This document shows, one piece after another, positions 7,916 through 15,499 of a stretch of 27,609 nt of DNA. The notes beneath the pieces are model-generated. The model made no database searches and was not told where the DNA came from. It saw only the letters and a program-made list of their open reading frames with translations. The position numbers and the translations under genes were made by a program. The stretch is from a virus: positions 1 through 27,609 of IMG/VR virus record IMGVR_UViG_3300009128_001952; one strand, given 5' to 3'. The first letter of the stretch is position 1. Each line of letters starts with the position of its first letter.

Positions 7916-8521
7916 GTGGGTTCGCAGAATCAATATGACGGGTTCGACGATTATGCCATCGCAATCATTCGACGCAAGGCAAGGCAACTCGGGAGACAAC
8001 TACAGCGTGATCCTTTGGATATCGAACAGGAACTGGCCATAGACCTACACGTTCGGCTCCGGAAGTACGACCCGAAACGGCTTCCCGAACACGTCTTCAT
8101 CTCACAGATCATCGACCACAAGGTTTCGTCCATCATCAAGCACGAGCGCGCGCAGATGCGAGACCGCCGCCGAGAAGAGCGGTCCTTGAACGATGCTCCG
8201 CCAGACCAGGAGGACGACCAGAACACCGCGTATGGTGACACCATCGACTCCGAGGTCGGGCGCGCCGGCCTCTCGACCGAAGCGCTTCAGCAGCTCAAAC
8301 ACGACTTGACGACCGTCGCCAAAGGCCTGCCCGATCGGGAACGGCGTCTCGTTGAACTCCTTCTTGAAGAACCCAACAAACGACGGGCCGCACGAATGCT
8401 CAACGTTCACCACACCACTACCGGTGCAGATCTCAGGCAACTCCTCGAGCGCTTCGAGAGAGCAGGACTGCGGGATTATTTGAACAAACGCCCGACACAT
8501 CACGGCCGCAAGAAGTATTGA
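7916..8521 (+). CDS. RNA polymerase sigma-factor-like protein (ECF type)
   Basis: The 201-residue protein starts at a GTG preceded by GAGGAGGAG. Residues about 7-85 (YDGFDDYAIAIIRRKARQL, DPLDIEQELAIDL, FISQIIDHKVSSIIKHERAQMRDRRR) match the shape of sigma region 2, including the acidic DIEQEL helix and a basic helix end. Residues about 135-190 (LPDRERRLVELLLEEPNKRRAARMLNVHHTTTGADLRQLLERF) form a region-4-like helix-turn-helix. It would direct host RNA polymerase to phage promoters, or bind DNA as a sigma-like regulator. Its place at the start of the early cluster, behind a structured leader, suits a switch gene. The sigma assignment rests on pattern, since these phage versions diverge strongly. 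Confidence 0.7.
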   Translation: MGSQNQYDGFDDYAIAIIRRKARQLGRQLQRDPLDIEQELAIDLHVRLRKYDPKRLPEHVFISQIIDHKVSSIIKHERAQMRDRRREERSLNDAPPDQEDDQNTAYGDTIDSEVGRAGLSTEALQQLKHDLTTVAKGLPDRERRLVELLLEEPNKRRAARMLNVHHTTTGADLRQLLERFERAGLRDYLNKRPTHHGRKKY

Positions 8522-8564
8522 CCCCAGTAGGCACACGATCAATCACAGCGACGAGGGCGATGCG

Positions 8565-8867
8565 ATGACTGACGTTTACAGATACACGTTCAACGAGAAT
8601 GTGCCGTTCCAGGATGTCAAGGAGTCGCTGTTGCTCGCCGTCCTTGCGGTGGAATGCTTGCACGGCGAGTCACGTGTCCGGCTCGACGCCGGCTACTGCA
8701 TCGACCAAGACGATTGTGCCTGCGTCGTGGATGCGAGCACCCCGGTCGGCCAGGACATCAGCAAGATCTTCACCGGCTTCTGCATCCGGGAGTTCGGCCA
8801 GGACGCATTCCGTGTGGAGCGCGTCGACGCCGCCTCCAAGTCCCAGCCCACCAATGAAAGGAGCTGA
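8565..8867 (+). CDS. Small conserved phage protein, function unknown
   Basis: The 100-residue protein reads MTDVYRYTFNENVPFQDVKESLLLAVLAVECLHG, then VRLDAGYCIDQDDCACVVDASTPVGQDISKIFTGFCIREFGQDAFRVERV. This alpha/beta layout with 'VRLDA.Y', 'VVDA.T..G' and 'FTGF..REFG..AF.VER' is one I recall in the same place, directly before the Sak4-type ATPase, in related prophages. No enzyme motif is visible. It is separated from the next gene by only 2 bases, so the two are surely co-transcribed. A partner role in recombination is a guess from position. Confidence 0.7.
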   Translation: MTDVYRYTFNENVPFQDVKESLLLAVLAVECLHGESRVRLDAGYCIDQDDCACVVDASTPVGQDISKIFTGFCIREFGQDAFRVERVDAASKSQPTNERS

Positions 8868-8869
8868 TC

Positions 8870-9727
8870 ATGGGCAAAGCAAGACCCACACCGCCCACGC
8901 GACCACGACCATCTGATGAACACGATCTGGCCGGACGCGTCACGTTCGGCCCGATCCAGGCCGGCGGCGGTCACCGTGCGGTACTTTTCGGAGCCGGCGG
9001 GATCGGCAAGACGACCGAGGCGGCCATCGCCCCGGAACCGGTCGCGTTCTTCGACCTCGACGACTCGCTGCCCCGACTGCGGCAGTCGTTCGAGGAGTCC
9101 GGCCTCGACCTCGACCTGCGCGTGGTGGACGGCGCCCAGACCTGGGAGGCGGTACGTTCCGCGCTGCACGCGCCCGGCTGGGACGAGGTCAGCACCATCG
9201 TCATCGACTCGGCCACGAAGGCCGAGGAACTGGCGCTGGCCTGGACGCTCCAGCATGTGCCCCACGAGAAGGGGAACAAGGTCAAAGGAATCGAGGATTA
9301 CGGATACGGCAAGGGCTACCAGCACCTGTACGACACGTTCCTCACGCTGTTGGGTGACCTCGACCAGCACGTCCGCGCTGGCCGGCACGTGATTCTCGTC
9401 TGCCACGACTGCACAAGCACGGTCCCCAACCCGCTGGGCGAGGACTGGATTCGCTACGAGCCGCGGCTCCAGTCGCCGTCGAGCGGCAAGTCGTCGATCC
9501 GGCTCCGTACCCGCGAGTGGGCCGACCACGTTCTGTTCCTCGGCTACGACGTCGACGTCAAGGACGGCAAAGGCCGCGGGAGCGGCACCCGGACGATCTA
9601 CCCGTGCGAGCTGCCGCACTGCATGGCCAAGAGCCGGACGCTGGCGGACCCGATGCCACTCGGCAAGTTCGATACCACTCTGTGGGAGCGCCTGTTCGGC
9701 TCCCCATCCACGGACAAGGAGGACTGA
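8870..9727 (+). CDS. Phage nucleotide-binding ATPase, Sak4/AAA_24 type (recombinase-like)
   Basis: The 285-residue protein has a clear P-loop GAGGIGKTT (41-49). A Walker B segment TIVIDSATK follows at 109-117, then HVILVCHD (173-180), which fits a sensor strand. This arrangement is that of the phage AAA_24 (PF13479) group, related to the RecA-like single-strand annealing protein Sak4. Such proteins promote homologous recombination of phage DNA, usually with a dedicated single-strand-binding protein. Here the next gene, one base away, encodes the usual DUF669-like partner. The start at 8870 has AAAGGAG ahead of it. ATPase membership is firm; the annealing role is by family and context. Confidence 0.85.
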   Translation: MGKARPTPPTRPRPSDEHDLAGRVTFGPIQAGGGHRAVLFGAGGIGKTTEAAIAPEPVAFFDLDDSLPRLRQSFEESGLDLDLRVVDGAQTWEAVRSALHAPGWDEVSTIVIDSATKAEELALAWTLQHVPHEKGNKVKGIEDYGYGKGYQHLYDTFLTLLGDLDQHVRAGRHVILVCHDCTSTVPNPLGEDWIRYEPRLQSPSSGKSSIRLRTREWADHVLFLGYDVDVKDGKGRGSGTRTIYPCELPHCMAKSRTLADPMPLGKFDTTLWERLFGSPSTDKED

Positions 9728-9728
9728 C

Positions 9729-10469
9729 ATGTTGCCCAACCGCGAAGGATTGTTCAACGCCCACCCCGCCAACGTCGGCGTGGGCGAGACCGGGCCGAAC
9801 AACCTGGCCACGTGCGTGATCGAGTTCCAGTTGTACGAGGAACTCCGGAACGGCGAGTGGACCGACTGTTCGACCGAGGATCTGTCGATCACCGGCTACT
9901 TCTACATCGAAAAGCGCGACCGCTCGATCAACCAGATGACCATCGACGCGCTGAAGGCCGCGCTCGGCTGGGACGGCGTCGACCTCTTCTGGCTCCAGGA
10001 CACCGACCTCTCCGAGCATCCGGTGCAGGTGCGGCTGGGGTTCGAGGAGTACCAGGGCAAGAACCGGATCAAGGTGCGGTTCCTGAACCCGTACGGCGCC
10101 TCACCGTCCGGCGTGACGAAGGCCGACGAAGCGACCCGGAGGTCGATCAACAACCGGCTCGGCGCCAAGCTCCGGGCCGTCGCTGGCGGCACGCCCGCAC
10201 CGGCCCCGCCGCCATCGGGGAAACCCGCGCCGCCGGCATCCAGGCCCGCCGCACCGCCCAAGCCTAAGAAAACGCCCGAGGAGGCGATGGACGAGGCCTG
10301 GGCGGCGTTCTCGAAGGCCTGCTCGCAGGACTGGACCGATGAGCAGGTCGAGGACGAATGGTTCCGTGTTCTCGGTGAGTTGTTCCCCGGCAAGAGGCCT
10401 GAAGACCTGACGCCCGCCGACTGGGCCGTGATGCTCAAGGAAGGGCCGGAGAAGATATGTCCGTTCTGA
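9729..10469 (+). CDS. DUF669-like phage protein, probable single-strand-DNA-binding partner
   Basis: The 246-residue protein has an N-terminal beta-rich domain (about 1-145) with VIEFQLYEE, ITGYFYIEKRDRSINQMTIDALKAALGWDG and VQVRLGFEEYQGKNRIKVRFLNPYG. The last part, with 'V.V....Y.GK.R.KV.FLNP', is what I expect of DUF669-type proteins that accompany phage recombinases. A proline/alanine linker (about 157-182) leads to an acidic C-terminal domain rich in tryptophan (WAAFSKA, WTDEQVEDEWFRVLGELFPG). That layout, OB-like domain plus acidic tail, suits a single-strand-binding protein. Its end overlaps the helicase start by 13 bases. The assignment is from pattern and from its neighbour. Confidence 0.6.
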   Translation: MLPNREGLFNAHPANVGVGETGPNNLATCVIEFQLYEELRNGEWTDCSTEDLSITGYFYIEKRDRSINQMTIDALKAALGWDGVDLFWLQDTDLSEHPVQVRLGFEEYQGKNRIKVRFLNPYGASPSGVTKADEATRRSINNRLGAKLRAVAGGTPAPAPPPSGKPAPPASRPAAPPKPKKTPEEAMDEAWAAFSKACSQDWTDEQVEDEWFRVLGELFPGKRPEDLTPADWAVMLKEGPEKICPF

Positions 10470-12019
10470 CGGAAACACTCGCACTCCGCGACTACCAGGA
10501 GACGGCGGTCACCGACGTGATCGCCGCCCTGGGCTCGCGCCCGATCCTGGTCGCGCCCACGGGCAGCGGCAAGACGGTAATGGCGACCGAGGTCGTGCGC
10601 CGACTCGATGCACCGACGCTCTGGCTGGCGCACCGGAAGGAACTGATCGACCAGGCGGCAGAGCGCCTGGAATCTCATGGCCTCTCCACCGGAATCATCA
10701 CGGCGGGATATCCGGCGCTCCCCTTGGCCCAAGTCCAGGTCGCCTCCGTTCAGACGCTCGTCCGCCGCGACAAGCCGCGGGCGGGCCTCATCGTCATCGA
10801 CGAATGTCACCACGCGACGGCGGATACATACCAGCGCATCCTCGACGAGTACCCTGACGTTCCACTGGTGGGTCTGACGGCGACGCCGTTCCGGCTCGAC
10901 GGGCGCGGACTCGGCGACCTGTTCGGTGAGCTGGTCGTTGCGGCGTGGGCAGACGATCTGTGCGAGCGCGGCGTCCTCCACAGCCCAAAGGTCTGGGCGT
11001 CGAAGGCGCCCGACCTGCGCGGCGTGCGGGTCACCGCAGGCGACTACAACCTCGGACAACTGAGCGAACGGTCGAACACCGCCGAACTTCACGCCGACAT
11101 CATCGAGACCTGGCGAAAGCGCGCTGCCGGAAGACGCACCGTCGCCTTTGCCGTCGACGTCGCGCACAGTCTCGCTATCACGGCCGCATTCCAGGCCGCC
11201 GGTGTCCCCGCTGAGCATCTCGACGGGCGAACTTCCAAGGATGAACGCGACGCGATCCTCGCCCGACTCCGGTCTGGCGAGACGCAGGTCGTGTCCAACT
11301 GCATGGTGCTGACCGAGGGCTGGGACCTCCCGGCGCTCGAGTGCGCTATCATCGCCCGGCCGACCGCCAGCCTGAACCTCCATCTTCAGATGATCGGGCG
11401 CGCGATGCGCGCCTGTGACGGCAAGGACGGCGCCATCGTCCTTGACCACGCCGGCAACCACCACGTCCACGGCCTCGTCACCCGTCGTTTGCAGTACGCG
11501 CTCGGCAACGAGAAGGTCGGGTTCGCCGAGCCGCTCGGACTACGGCGGTGCAGGCAGTGCGGACTCCTGTTCGAGACGCAGTTGCTCGCCTGCCCTGAGT
11601 GCGGCTGGGTGCCGGTCGCTGACGAATCGCGCCGGGGCCGGTTCGGCGTGCACTACGCCGGCGAGCTGGCGGAGTTCGACGACTCGAGCTTCGAATACCG
11701 CCGGCAGGTCTGGAACCTGATCGAGGCTGAGCGCGAGGCGAGCGGATACAAGCCGGGCTGGAGCTTCTACCGGTTCAAGGACCTGTTCGGCGAGTCGCCC
11801 GTCGTGGTCGCGGGCGAACTCATCGACCCCGCCCGAGCAACGATGGACGACAAGCGGGCGGTGTTCGCGCAGTTCGTCCGGATCGCCGCCGAGCGCGGCT
11901 ACAAGTCCGGCTGGGCGGCCTATCGCTACAAGGACGCCTTCGGCTGTTGGCCGCGCGGGTTCGTGACCGACGTACGGGCGGAACAGGCCCGGCAGCGATA
12001 CGCGGAGGCGGCTATGTGA
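10457..12019 (+). CDS. SF2 DEAD/DEAH-type helicase with zinc ribbon and duplicated C-terminal motif
   Basis: The 520-residue protein has motif I APTGSGKT (33-40), DECH (115-118), TATP (141-144) and motif VI QMIGRAMR (311-318), so both helicase lobes are complete. A zinc ribbon follows, with C365, C368, C379 and C382. Then a motif occurs twice: GYKPGWSFYRFKDLFG (430-445) and GYKSGWAAYRYKDAFG (481-496). This looks like an internal duplication of a small substrate- or partner-binding unit. It is most like the UvsW/RAD25-type phage helicases used in replication restart and recombination. The start overlaps the preceding gene by 13 bases and the stop overlaps the nuclease start (GTGA), so translation is probably coupled. 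Confidence 0.9.
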   Translation: MSVLTETLALRDYQETAVTDVIAALGSRPILVAPTGSGKTVMATEVVRRLDAPTLWLAHRKELIDQAAERLESHGLSTGIITAGYPALPLAQVQVASVQTLVRRDKPRAGLIVIDECHHATADTYQRILDEYPDVPLVGLTATPFRLDGRGLGDLFGELVVAAWADDLCERGVLHSPKVWASKAPDLRGVRVTAGDYNLGQLSERSNTAELHADIIETWRKRAAGRRTVAFAVDVAHSLAITAAFQAAGVPAEHLDGRTSKDERDAILARLRSGETQVVSNCMVLTEGWDLPALECAIIARPTASLNLHLQMIGRAMRACDGKDGAIVLDHAGNHHVHGLVTRRLQYALGNEKVGFAEPLGLRRCRQCGLLFETQLLACPECGWVPVADESRRGRFGVHYAGELAEFDDSSFEYRRQVWNLIEAEREASGYKPGWSFYRFKDLFGESPVVVAGELIDPARATMDDKRAVFAQFVRIAAERGYKSGWAAYRYKDAFGCWPRGFVTDVRAEQARQRYAEAAM

Positions 12020-12342
12020 CGGAGAAGCAACTGCAGAACGCGATCCTCCACGAGTTCGGCACGCGACCCGACATGCGCCTGTGGCGTGCGAATGCAGGTG
12101 CCGTGCGGATCGGAAGACGGTTCATCCGGTTCGGCATCCCCGGACAGGCGGACCTGACCGGCATTCTGCCGGGCGGCCAGCGCCTGGAGATCGAGGTGAA
12201 GTCGCCGACAGGCCGACAGACATCCGACCAGCGGGCGTTCCAGGCGATGATGGAACGGTTCGGCGGGTTGTACGTGTTTGCGCGGTCAGTGGACGATGTG
12301 AGGCGGGCGATCAATGCAGCGAGCGAAGACGCGATGGCGTAG
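12016..12342 (+). CDS. VRR-NUC domain nuclease
   Basis: The 108-residue protein starts at a GTG that overlaps the helicase stop. It begins TEKQLQNAILHEF, has a conserved RLWRANAGAVRIG strand pair, then GIPGQADLTGIL with the catalytic aspartate D46, and EIEVKSPTG with E60 and K62. This D..ExK arrangement is the PD-(D/E)XK active site of the VRR-NUC family, seen in phage Holliday-junction or structure-specific nucleases. The length equals that of stand-alone phage members. The operon position after the helicase suggests processing of branched replication intermediates. The longer in-frame start within the helicase gene was rejected because it adds unrelated residues. Confidence 0.88.
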   Translation: MTEKQLQNAILHEFGTRPDMRLWRANAGAVRIGRRFIRFGIPGQADLTGILPGGQRLEIEVKSPTGRQTSDQRAFQAMMERFGGLYVFARSVDDVRRAINAASEDAMA

Positions 12343-12514
12343 GTGCCTGAGATGTGGCCGGCCGTTCCGAAGCCGAGGCATCCATAACCGGCTTTGCGCC
12401 AAGTGCAACCGCGAGAACATCGGACAGCGTGTGGAGCCGTCGTCCTCGCCGCGCTGGAACGGGCGGCCGATGCGGGTCGCCACGCAACTGGAGCCGCGGC
12501 TCCCGGAGCTGTGA
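12314..12514 (+). CDS. Small zinc-finger protein
   Basis: The 66-residue protein overlaps the end of the nuclease gene by 29 bases. It contains CLRCGRPFRSRGIHNRLCAKCN, a clear four-cysteine finger (C..C, 15 residues, C..C), after a basic start. Small proteins of this kind are common in phage replication operons and may bind DNA or transcription factors. No function can be assigned. It ends 14 bases before the PrimPol start. An alternative is that this stretch is untranslated, but the intact metal site argues for a real gene. Confidence 0.6.
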   Translation: MQRAKTRWRRCLRCGRPFRSRGIHNRLCAKCNRENIGQRVEPSSSPRWNGRPMRVATQLEPRLPEL

Positions 12515-12528
12515 ACAAAGGAGCACAC

Positions 12529-14910
12529 ATGTCGGACGCGCAGGACGCTAACACGCTTCAGTCGAACGTCGCCTACGGTTATCAGGTCGGCTGGTCGTTC
12601 ACACCGTTGAACGGCAAGGCACCGGTGCTGAAGCAGTGGCAGAAACGCCCGCGCGAGACGCTGGAGGAGGCCCTCGCCTGGGCCGATCAGAGCAACGTCG
12701 GCCTGCGGACCGGGAGCACGAGCGGCGTACTCGTTATCGACCTCGATGAGTACAAGAAGACCTACGATCCTGACGCGGTCGCCGCGTTAGAACTGCCCGA
12801 CACGGTGACCGTGCGCTCCGGCGGCGGAGGACGGCAGCTCTACTACGCTCTCAACAACGGCGTCGATCTCGGTAACTCGTCAGGCAAGCTCGCACCTGCG
12901 GTCGAGACGAAAGGCACCGGCGGACAGGTCGTCTTTCCCGGCAGCGTCCACCTGGACACCGGAAATCCGTACGTATGGATCGAGGACCGCGAGCCGTGGA
13001 ACATTCCGCTCGCCGCTCTGCCCGAACACATCATAAAACGGCTCGTGGCGAAGACACCGTCCCGAAAACGCTCCCCCGGACCTCCTCCGCCTGATCCCGC
13101 TCCCCCACCGGGCGGCAGAACGAGCCACTACGCGCTGACAGCGATGCAGCTCGAGCTCCGCGCCGTCTGCGCGGCCAGTGATGGCACGCGAAACCACACG
13201 CTCAACAGGGCCGCGTTCAAGCTCGGCACGCTCGTGGGCGGCGGATACCTCGACCGCTCGGAAGTCGAAGCCGCGCTGCGAAGCGCCGCTGAGTCCGTTG
13301 GTCTTGAACCCAAGGAGATCGAGGCAACCATCCGATCGGGCATCGAGGCGGGCATCCGGAAGCCCCGCCATGTCGAGGAGAGACCGCTGCCGCACCAGGC
13401 ATCGGCCCGGCGGGACTACATCCTGACGCCTGGCCCGCACGTGGACGGGGACGGGACGTACACCGAACAGTCGACGGCGACGTTCGCCGCCCAGGTGCTG
13501 GCCGCGCTGCCGGCAGACGCGGTCTATCGGAAGGACTTCATCCCCGGTGAGATACTCGGACCCGCCGGGAAGCGGAAGTGGGTCGAGTTCGCGCCCGACC
13601 GGATGCGCCTCGTCGTGGACGGCCACGCCAAGCTCGGCAAGTGGGTCAAGAGCCGCCAGTCGAAGGAACAAGTGCTCATCTACCAGGCCTGCACTAAGGA
13701 CGCGGCCGGACTCGTCATCGCACACGCGCAGCAGGCCCCGCACATCCGCGAGCTCGAGTTGATGGTTTCCTACCCGGTCTACGGCCGTGGCTTCACGCGC
13801 ATCCCGCCCGGCTGGCACGATGGCCTCTACTACGACGAACCGGAGGACCTCAAGTGCCTCGTCCCTGAGACGGACTGCGAGGTGATCCACAACGTGCTTC
13901 ACGACCTGGTCGTGGACTTCCCGTTCAAGACCGAGGCGGACCGGCAGAACTTCTGCGGCCTGCTCCTCACGCCGATCGTCGCTCCTGCGCTCGACGGCAA
14001 CCGCCCGATGCACCTCATCAACTCGCCGCTCGAACGCACCGGAAAGTCCAAGCTGGTGAACGAAGTCCTCGGCGGCGTTCTCATCGGGCGCGACGAGATC
14101 GCGTCGATGCAGATCACCGAACGCGAAGAGGAACGCGAGAAGCGCATCATCGCGGCGCTGATCCAGGGCGACACGCTCCTTCACCTCGATAACCTGCCGC
14201 ACTGGATCGACTCGCAGTCTCTCTCGAGCCTGCTCACGTCGCACATCCTCGGCGGCCGCATCCTCGGCTTCTCGCGGACCGTCAAGCTCCGGAACAACCT
14301 GACCGTCGTCGGTACGGGCAACAACGTGCAGGCCTCCGGCGAGGTCGCCAAGCGCATCGTGCCGGTGATGATCGAGCCGACGTCGGCTCACCCCGAAACG
14401 CGCTCGGACTTCCAGCACCCCGACATTCGCGCCTACGTCCGTGAACGGCGACGGGTCGTGATCGAGTGCCTTCTTGGCCTGATCGAGAACTGGCTCGCCG
14501 CGGGCCGGCCGGCGCATCCGAACCGCCTCGGCGGCTTCGAGAACTGGTCGGAGATCGTCGGCGGCATCCTCAAGGTCAACGGCCTGAACGACTGGCGCAC
14601 CAACGAGGCGGACTGGCGCCGGCAGGCGGACCCGAAGGGCGCCGAGATGGAAGCGTTCGTCGACCTTTGGCACGGACAGTTCGGGCCGGGCAGCGTGGAC
14701 CCGAAGAACCTTCGCTCTCTTGCCCAGGAACACGAGCTCTTCGCCCATATCTTCGCCAAGCGAACCACCGGCGCCGTCAACGTGGCGTTCGGAAGAATGC
14801 TCGGACGGCACGTGAACATGCCGGTCGGCAAGTGGTTCATCCGTCGGGCAGCTTCAGGCAACCAGTCGCTCTACCACTTGGAACGGATCGGGCGTGAGGT
14901 CGGATATTAG
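12529..14910 (+). CDS. Bifunctional primase-polymerase (PrimPol) fused to a AAA helicase
   Basis: From the ATG at 12529 (AAAGGAG ahead of it) the protein has 793 residues. The N-terminal 165 residues are an archaeo-eukaryotic primase domain: GWSFTPLNGKAPVLKQWQ, then VGLRTGSTSGVLVIDLDE with catalytic D71 and D73, and RSGGGGRQLYYAL. The histidine often found in that last motif is a glutamine here (Q103). A linker and helical domain (about 195-285) follow. The C-terminal half has a P-loop ending TGKS (GKS 505-507) and a Walker B-like LLHLDNLP near 550. This is the phage replicative primase-helicase architecture. Its last codons overlap the first of the GGATATT repeats, which places it next to the likely origin. 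Confidence 0.88.
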   Translation: MSDAQDANTLQSNVAYGYQVGWSFTPLNGKAPVLKQWQKRPRETLEEALAWADQSNVGLRTGSTSGVLVIDLDEYKKTYDPDAVAALELPDTVTVRSGGGGRQLYYALNNGVDLGNSSGKLAPAVETKGTGGQVVFPGSVHLDTGNPYVWIEDREPWNIPLAALPEHIIKRLVAKTPSRKRSPGPPPPDPAPPPGGRTSHYALTAMQLELRAVCAASDGTRNHTLNRAAFKLGTLVGGGYLDRSEVEAALRSAAESVGLEPKEIEATIRSGIEAGIRKPRHVEERPLPHQASARRDYILTPGPHVDGDGTYTEQSTATFAAQVLAALPADAVYRKDFIPGEILGPAGKRKWVEFAPDRMRLVVDGHAKLGKWVKSRQSKEQVLIYQACTKDAAGLVIAHAQQAPHIRELELMVSYPVYGRGFTRIPPGWHDGLYYDEPEDLKCLVPETDCEVIHNVLHDLVVDFPFKTEADRQNFCGLLLTPIVAPALDGNRPMHLINSPLERTGKSKLVNEVLGGVLIGRDEIASMQITEREEEREKRIIAALIQGDTLLHLDNLPHWIDSQSLSSLLTSHILGGRILGFSRTVKLRNNLTVVGTGNNVQASGEVAKRIVPVMIEPTSAHPETRSDFQHPDIRAYVRERRRVVIECLLGLIENWLAAGRPAHPNRLGGFENWSEIVGGILKVNGLNDWRTNEADWRRQADPKGAEMEAFVDLWHGQFGPGSVDPKNLRSLAQEHELFAHIFAKRTTGAVNVAFGRMLGRHVNMPVGKWFIRRAASGNQSLYHLERIGREVGY

Positions 14911-15070
14911 TCGGATATTCGCGGATATTCGTTTTGCGAATATCCGAGTCAGAACGGAGTGAAATGACACGAGTTAGAACACAGGTCGGATATTCCGGAT
15001 ATTCCTTCAATAGCTTTACGCGTGCGCAGGCGCGCGCGCCCGGGACGTAGAGCCGGGTGAAACAATATCC
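14899..15070. repeat. GGATATT repeat cluster, candidate replication origin
   Basis: The 7-mer GGATATT occurs five times forward (starting 14902, 14913, 14923, 14988, 14997) and twice inverted (14939-14945, 15064-15070) within about 170 bases. Three forward copies share the longer GTCGGATATT. Two copies form a perfect 10-bp hairpin with arms CGGATATTCG and CGAATATCCG and a TTTTG loop (14922-14946). The cluster is AT-richer than its surroundings and sits directly after the primase-helicase gene, the usual place for a phage origin. No gene lies between 14911 and 15112. Confidence 0.55.
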
Positions 15071-15112
15071 AGAATCTCCGGAGTCTCCGCACAGTCCTAG
15101 AAAGGATGACTG

Positions 15113-15382
15113 ATGGACGCCATTGAACGCTATCGAATGCGCGGCCTCACCGAGGATCAGCGCTATGAGTACGAAGAACGAGTCGCCATCTGCGTCCTGG
15201 ACGGTGGTATCCCTGAAGCGGCGGCCAGAGAAATCGCCTGGGCACAGGTTCGCCCCACGTCGCCCGTGTCGCCGCGTGGGCTATCCGGGCCGCCGAGGCC
15301 GAGGGTTCGCTCGGCTCACGCGCCACGAACGCGACGTGGGCCAACACGGGGCGACACGGCCAATGGAGCCGAGTGTGCGTGA
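15113..15382 (+). CDS. Small phage protein, function unknown
   Basis: The 89-residue protein begins MDAIERYRMRGLTEDQRYEYEERVAICVLDGGIPEAAAREIAWAQV. The 'YEERVAI...DGG.P...A...A' pattern is recurrent in small proteins of phage replication modules. The C-terminal half is arginine- and proline-rich and may be disordered or degenerate. AAAGGA precedes the ATG by 8 bases. An overlapping longer frame (15123-15488) reads as low-complexity shadow sequence and was not chosen. No function is assigned. Confidence 0.5.
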   Translation: MDAIERYRMRGLTEDQRYEYEERVAICVLDGGIPEAAAREIAWAQVRPTSPVSPRGLSGPPRPRVRSAHAPRTRRGPTRGDTANGAECA

Positions 15383-15499
15383 TGATATAGCATCTGATAG
15401 GTACTTCCAGGCGAATCTCGGCCCTCGACCGTGGCGGGAATGGTCAGGCGGAGAGTTATTGTTGGTTGCGCGTGAAAGAACGAACTGAGGAGGACAGGT

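Noticed and set aside
12880-14811. A 643-codon open frame antisense to the PrimPol-helicase
   Set aside because: High-GC genes often leave the opposite strand open. The residues are low-complexity (R, V, D, E-rich) and the plus-strand protein has clear conserved motifs.
15123-15488. A 121-codon frame overlapping the 89-residue gene after the origin
   Set aside because: The residues are arginine/serine-rich shadow sequence. The alternative frame has a ribosome site and a recurrent phage pattern.
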